The notes beneath the pieces are model-generated. The model saw nothing but the letters and a program-made list of their open reading frames with translations, made no database searches and was not told the origin of the DNA. The position numbers and the translations under genes are program-made. Below, in pieces: positions 5,124 through 7,878 of a DNA stretch of 7,878 bases (positions within the stretch are counted from its first letter, which is position 1; every line of letters begins with the position of its first letter). This DNA is from Acidobacteriaceae bacterium (GTDB lineage Bacteria; Acidobacteriota; Terriglobia; Terriglobales; Acidobacteriaceae), in contig PLKR01000319.1 of NCBI GenBank assembly GCA_003140655.1, positions 1 through 7,878 on the forward strand, given 5' to 3'.

Positions 5124-6905
5124 ATGATCGGAAAAATATCCTCGATTTCTAGCGTGTTGACAGTAGCATTATTCGCTGCATCCGTCCTGATAGCGGGTCG
5201 CCGGGCACAGGCCCAAAGTGAGACCGTGCTCTATAGCTTCTGCTCGGCGGGAACGAGTTGCCCGGACGGCGAAGACGCCTCATCCAGCCTGATTGCCGAC
5301 GGCGCTGGGAATTTTTACGGAACCACGCAGTCCGGAGGTATTGGCGTCGGCTACGGACAAGGCACCGTCTTTGAAATTTCACCCGATGGCGACGGCGGCT
5401 GGACGGAAACGGTTCTCTATGCTTTCACCGGAGGAACTGACGGAGGACGCCCTGTTTCGCCGGTGATGCTTGATAACTTTGGAAACCTTTACGGAACGAC
5501 GCAGAACGGTGGAACAGACAACTACGGCGTGGTTTTCAAGCTGACTCCGACAGGAAACACTTGGGCGGAAACTGTCTTGCACAGCTTTGCCGGTGGACTC
5601 GATGGCGAAAATCCAACTGCCGGTTTGATCATGGATTCCCAGGGCAATCTCTATGGCACGAGTGACTTATGCGCCTTCGAGCTGAGCCTGTCAGGAGTAA
5701 CCTGGACCCTACAAGTCATCTATGAGCTAGGCGGTGGTACCCATGCCGCCTTAACAATGGACCCCGCCGGAAACCTCTTTGGGGTCAACTCTTTCTCCGA
5801 GGTATTCGAGATCTCGCCGAATGGCAGTGGCGGCTGGAACCCGGCCACCATCATCCACACTTTTACTGGAGCTCCTGGGGATGGCTACTATCCCGAAGGC
5901 ACGCTAGTCCTGGACAAAGCCGGTAATCTTTACGGTACGACGACGAATGGCGGCACTAACAACTCCGGGACGGTCTACGAGTTGACTCCGGGAAGCGGCG
6001 GAGTTTGGTCGGAGAAGATTCTGTACTCATTTGGAGGCGCTAACAGCAATGGCGAGGAACCTTGGGCGGGAGTTGTGTTGGCCGCGGCCGGTAAGATCTA
6101 CGGCACCACTCCTTTCAGCTTCCAGGAGGGCACCGCCGGCACTGTTTTCGGGCTGATGCCCCAAGTTGGCACCGGCACCTACAAGGAGAAAATTCTGTGG
6201 ACTTTTGATTTCACAAACGGAGCCGATCCAATCGGTGGAGTAATTCTAGATAACTCGGGCAATCTCTATGGGACAACCTCCTCTTACGGCGCACAGAACG
6301 GCGGCAATGTGTACAGGATCAATATGCACGTCGTACCAACCACGACGGCACTCACGTCTTCTCTGAATCCTTCAATTTATGGTCAACCGGTGACGCTTAC
6401 CGCAACTGTTACATCGAAGCTCGGTCCACCTCCCGACGGGGAAACCGTGACGTTTATGCAAGGCCCTGTTACTTTAGGGACGGGTACGCTGAGCGCCGGC
6501 TCGGCCATCTTTACGACCTCAACTTTGCGAACTGGATCGGTGCAGATTGCGGCGGTGTATTACGGCGATGCACAATTCAACATCAGCAAGTCGAAGCCGC
6601 TGACTCAGCAGGTTAGTCGTGCCACGACCACAACCACGCTGGTTTCGTCGCTAAATCCGTCGAGCTACGGCGAGCCGGTAACCTTCACAGCGACGGTTGT
6701 CTCGCAGTTTGGAAGTACCGTCGCGGGGAGCGTCGCCTTTTACGACGGCAACACTTTGCTGGGGCACGCCGTCGGTGTGAGCGGAGGAACGGCGAGCTAC
6801 ACAACTTCGACTCTCTCGGTGCGTACGCATACCATAGGAGCAAAATTTGAGGCCGGCCCGGGTTTTACCGGCAGTTCCGCGTCGTTGCGCCAGACCGTGA
6901 ATTAA
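5124..6905 (+). CDS. Secreted GloVer-repeat protein with two C-terminal Ig-like domains
   Basis: This 593-residue exported protein belongs to the repeat type known as choice-of-anchor tandem repeat GloVer (Gloeo/Verruco repeat). Residues 1-30 are a signal peptide: basic MIGK, a hydrophobic core to about 24, and cleavage near AQA at 28-30. About 33-400 hold seven imperfect repeats of 45-62 residues built as E-(T/K)-(V/I)-L-(Y/H/W)-x-F, a Gly/Asp-rich turn, DxxGN(L/F)YGTT, and a V(F/Y)xL/I strand. The third and fourth repeats are shortened and lack the NGG motif. Seven such units suggest a seven-bladed propeller, which is inference. Residues 405-498 and 499-593 are two similar Ig-like domains, each opening with TTT-L-SSLNPS-YG-PVT. 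No catalytic residues, sorting signal or membrane anchor are seen, so it is probably extracellular or surface-associated. ATG 5124 has GGAG 6 bases upstream, which supports it over GTG 5058. It is bracketed by the two tRNA-Val halves, like a single-gene cargo. The ligand is unknown. Confidence 0.9.
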   Translation: MIGKISSISSVLTVALFAASVLIAGRRAQAQSETVLYSFCSAGTSCPDGEDASSSLIADGAGNFYGTTQSGGIGVGYGQGTVFEISPDGDGGWTETVLYAFTGGTDGGRPVSPVMLDNFGNLYGTTQNGGTDNYGVVFKLTPTGNTWAETVLHSFAGGLDGENPTAGLIMDSQGNLYGTSDLCAFELSLSGVTWTLQVIYELGGGTHAALTMDPAGNLFGVNSFSEVFEISPNGSGGWNPATIIHTFTGAPGDGYYPEGTLVLDKAGNLYGTTTNGGTNNSGTVYELTPGSGGVWSEKILYSFGGANSNGEEPWAGVVLAAAGKIYGTTPFSFQEGTAGTVFGLMPQVGTGTYKEKILWTFDFTNGADPIGGVILDNSGNLYGTTSSYGAQNGGNVYRINMHVVPTTTALTSSLNPSIYGQPVTLTATVTSKLGPPPDGETVTFMQGPVTLGTGTLSAGSAIFTTSTLRTGSVQIAAVYYGDAQFNISKSKPLTQQVSRATTTTTLVSSLNPSSYGEPVTFTATVVSQFGSTVAGSVAFYDGNTLLGHAVGVSGGTASYTTSTLSVRTHTIGAKFEAGPGFTGSSASLRQTVN

Positions 6906-7145
6906 GCGCAGCTCACTGTGACTTTGACTCATCGCTTGACCGCATCGCAGAGCCTGTGGGTTCAAAGGGTGCGGTCTGATAGAAGAACGATGTGAGGCGC
7001 AACGCGATGTTTTCTGCCCGAGCTTTAACGAGAAGTTCCTGATTGCAAAATCACACCTGTAAGAATCTCGTCTTGGCAGTACTCTGGCGTACTCGGGAAG
7101 TCTCCGTCCGGTCTCTAAGTTGTTGGGAGTAGGAAACCACAGAAG
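6906..7145. other. Non-coding region downstream of the GloVer gene
   Basis: No gene was recognised in the gap after the stop at 6905 up to the second tRNA half; the antisense frame over 6651-6965 is a shadow. GACCGCA (6938-6944) and TGCGGTC (6970-6976) form a 7-bp inverted repeat with a 25-base loop and no U tract, a poor terminator. AGTAC/GTACT (7078-7093) is a second short inverted repeat. From the tRNA half to the next gene (7186-7319) only promoter-like boxes, listed separately, are seen. Confidence 0.45.
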
Positions 7146-7185
7146 CGTGTGAAGGTAGCGCTCTAACCAACTGAGCTACGCGCCT
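7146..7185 (-). pseudogene. 5' half of a tRNA-Val(CAC) gene, broken after the anticodon loop
   Basis: The minus strand from 7185 carries the acceptor 5' strand AGGCGCG, D arm GCTCAGTTGGTTAGAGC, anticodon stem CTACC, loop TTCACAC (anticodon CAC, valine GUG) and one further G. After that the sequence is unrelated (CTTCTGTGG) and the 3' strand of the anticodon stem, the T arm and the acceptor 3' end are missing. It matches the half at 4676-4718 except at the wobble base. A good promoter is kept upstream, so it looks like a former functional gene cut in place, not a stray copied fragment. Without a 3' half nearby it cannot make a tRNA, and the cell must have another route to read GUG, for example a UAC-anticodon tRNA-Val elsewhere. 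Confidence 0.85.
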
Positions 7186-7196
7186 ACGCTGCAGTC

Positions 7197-7225
7197 ATTC
7201 TAATGTCGTTGGCCCGTTCCCGCAA
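7197..7225 (-). promoter_or_regulatory. Retained promoter of the broken tRNA-Val(CAC)
   Basis: On the minus strand TTGCGG (7220-7225), a 17-base spacer and TAGAAT (7197-7202) stand 12 bases before the tRNA 5' end at 7185. Spacer length, box quality and distance are all normal. If active, it would transcribe a 5' tRNA half fused to the downstream sequence. Confidence 0.5.
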
Positions 7226-7275
7226 TGCTGCACGCGGCGGCGAGGGTGAACGGCGTGATGAACCCCGATTGCCAG

Positions 7276-7305
7276 TTGCAAAGTCTAGCCTGCGGCGGCG
7301 ACAAT
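7276..7305 (+). promoter_or_regulatory. Weak candidate promoter for the 7320 gene
   Basis: TTGCAA (7276-7281), an 18-base spacer and GACAAT (7300-7305) precede the ATG at 7320. Transcription would start only about 8 bases before the ATG, giving a nearly leaderless mRNA. That would also explain the lack of a clear ribosome site. Confidence 0.25.
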
Positions 7306-7319
7306 CGTAAGATTGGTCC

Positions 7320-7751
7320 ATGCCGAAAGACTCGCAGCGAGATGACGACAGTTCGGCCGCAAGGGCGCCCGCCTGCGGTCCTTTCTTGCCTGGAGCCATG
7401 GTGATCGTAACGCTGGGCAATCCCCGGGACAAATTCTGGGGCATGATTCTGGCGCTGGCTCCGGAAGGACTCAGCGTGAGTGGCATCGAGCTAGCATCTT
7501 TTGAAGATCTGGTTGTGATGGTGAAGGATGGCGAATCGTTCAGTCCCGCGGTCGTCTTCTTTCCGATGCACCGGATTGAACGCATCGAACTGGACCTTCC
7601 AGATGGCAGTCTGCCTTCGCTTTCGCAGCGCTTCTCAGCCAAGACCGGCCTTGATCCCGCCGTACTGCTGGGTTGTGCGGATGGCCGCGGCGCCGATGAC
7701 CGCGGCGGCGCGCCGCGCGCCGCGGTTCATCCGACCGGGGAGCGGGCATGA
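7320..7751 (+). CDS. Conserved acidobacterial protein of unknown function
   Basis: This 143-residue soluble protein has no recognised catalytic motif. The conserved-looking core runs from about residue 24 to 112: PGAMVIVTLGNPRDKFWGMI (25-43), LAPEGLSVSGIELASFEDL (46-64), VVFFPMHRIERIELD (78-92) and LPSLSQRF (98-105). The beta-rich pattern suggests a small barrel-like fold. I recall very similar short proteins in acidobacterial genomes, annotated as hypothetical. After residue 112 the sequence is Gly/Ala/Arg-rich, encoded by very GC-rich DNA, and probably not conserved. ATG 7320 is taken because the family seems to have a short variable leader before GAMVIV; ATG 7398 has GGAG only 2 bases away. 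Its stop overlaps the next start (ATGA), so the two genes are translationally coupled. That points to a role linked to the phosphatidyltransferase or membrane lipid synthesis, though only by context. Confidence 0.8.
   Translation: MPKDSQRDDDSSAARAPACGPFLPGAMVIVTLGNPRDKFWGMILALAPEGLSVSGIELASFEDLVVMVKDGESFSPAVVFFPMHRIERIELDLPDGSLPSLSQRFSAKTGLDPAVLLGCADGRGADDRGGAPRAAVHPTGERA
7699..7726 (+). promoter_or_regulatory. GC-rich hairpin before the pgsA-like ribosome site
   Basis: ACCGCGGCG (7699-7707) and CGCCGCGGT (7718-7726) pair over 9 bp around a 10-base loop at the end of the 7320 gene. It lies about 10 bases before the GGGGAG ribosome site at 7737-7742. Ribosomes finishing the upstream gene would melt it, which would strengthen translational coupling. 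It may also be chance in a very GC-rich tail. Confidence 0.4.
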
Positions 7752-7878
7752 GACTGTCCCAGGTATTCACCGCGCCCAACCAGCTCACGCTGCTGCGGAT
7801 GGTTTTTGTTCCTTTTATCGTCATCGAATTGGTGGAAGGCCGCTATTTCTGGGCGCTGGTGCTCTTCGTGGTTGCCGG
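7748..7878 (+). CDS. pgsA: CDP-alcohol phosphatidyltransferase, probably PgsA (start only)
   Basis: Only the first 43 codons are in the window. The N-terminus has NQLTLLRMVFVPFIVIEL (11-28), the typical opening of CDP-diacylglycerol-glycerol-3-phosphate 3-phosphatidyltransferase: an N-x-L-T-L-L-R motif leading into the first membrane helix. A second hydrophobic stretch begins at about 34 (FWALVLFVVAG). The enzyme makes phosphatidylglycerolphosphate in the inner membrane, the committed step to phosphatidylglycerol and cardiolipin. The catalytic D-G-x2-A-R-x8-G-x3-D-x3-D motif would lie beyond the edge, so another CDP-alcohol transferase cannot be ruled out. GGGGAG (7737-7742) is a strong ribosome site, and the ATG overlaps the upstream stop as ATGA. 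Confidence 0.75.
   Translation, partial: MRLSQVFTAPNQLTLLRMVFVPFIVIELVEGRYFWALVLFVVA

Noticed and set aside
6651..6965. 104-codon minus-strand open frame
   Set aside because: It lies opposite the Ig-like domains of the GloVer protein, with no ribosome site or recognisable pattern.
7184..7642. 152-codon minus-strand open frame
   Set aside because: It is the antisense shadow of the conserved 7320-7751 gene and has an Arg/Ser-rich composition typical of shadows.

Overview
The window looks like a chromosomal segment of an acidobacterium (Acidobacteriota, probably class Terriglobia). This rests on recalled resemblance of several proteins to families common there: a secreted GloVer-repeat/Ig-like protein, a tyrosine integrase of a type frequent in soil acidobacteria, and a small conserved protein upstream of a pgsA-like gene. 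No search could be run, so the taxonomic call is an inference.

Layout. (1) Positions 1-1266, minus strand: a membrane-anchored CHASE2 sensor protein with no output domain, possibly followed by a gene that begins at position 56 and runs off the left edge. (2) 1846-4517: an integration module. It holds a small unrecognised gene, a tyrosine recombinase, a convergent winged-helix-like DNA-binding protein with a candidate operator-flanked promoter, a G-rich segment with two G-quadruplex motifs, and an intact tRNA-Val(GAC). Integrase next to the 3' end of a tRNA is the usual arrangement of a tRNA-targeting integrative element. No second copy of the tRNA 3' end was seen, so the element's far boundary is unknown. 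(3) 4676-7188: two tRNA-Val 5' halves (one GAC, one CAC), both broken in the anticodon stem and in the same orientation. They form a 43-bp direct repeat whose only mismatch is the wobble base of the anticodon. They bracket one cargo gene for a secreted seven-repeat GloVer protein with two Ig-like domains. (4) 7320-7878, plus strand: a conserved small acidobacterial protein, translationally coupled by an ATGA overlap to the start of a CDP-alcohol phosphatidyltransferase (pgsA-like). This looks like the return to core chromosome.

The most unusual content is the tRNA-Val cluster with two anticodon-broken halves around a single-gene cassette. Next are the operator-flanked promoter and strong leader hairpin of the winged-helix gene, and an integrase whose recognisable N-terminal coding extends upstream of any possible start codon. 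No complete defence or biosynthetic system is visible. The CHASE2 protein and the integrase module are not demonstrably linked.
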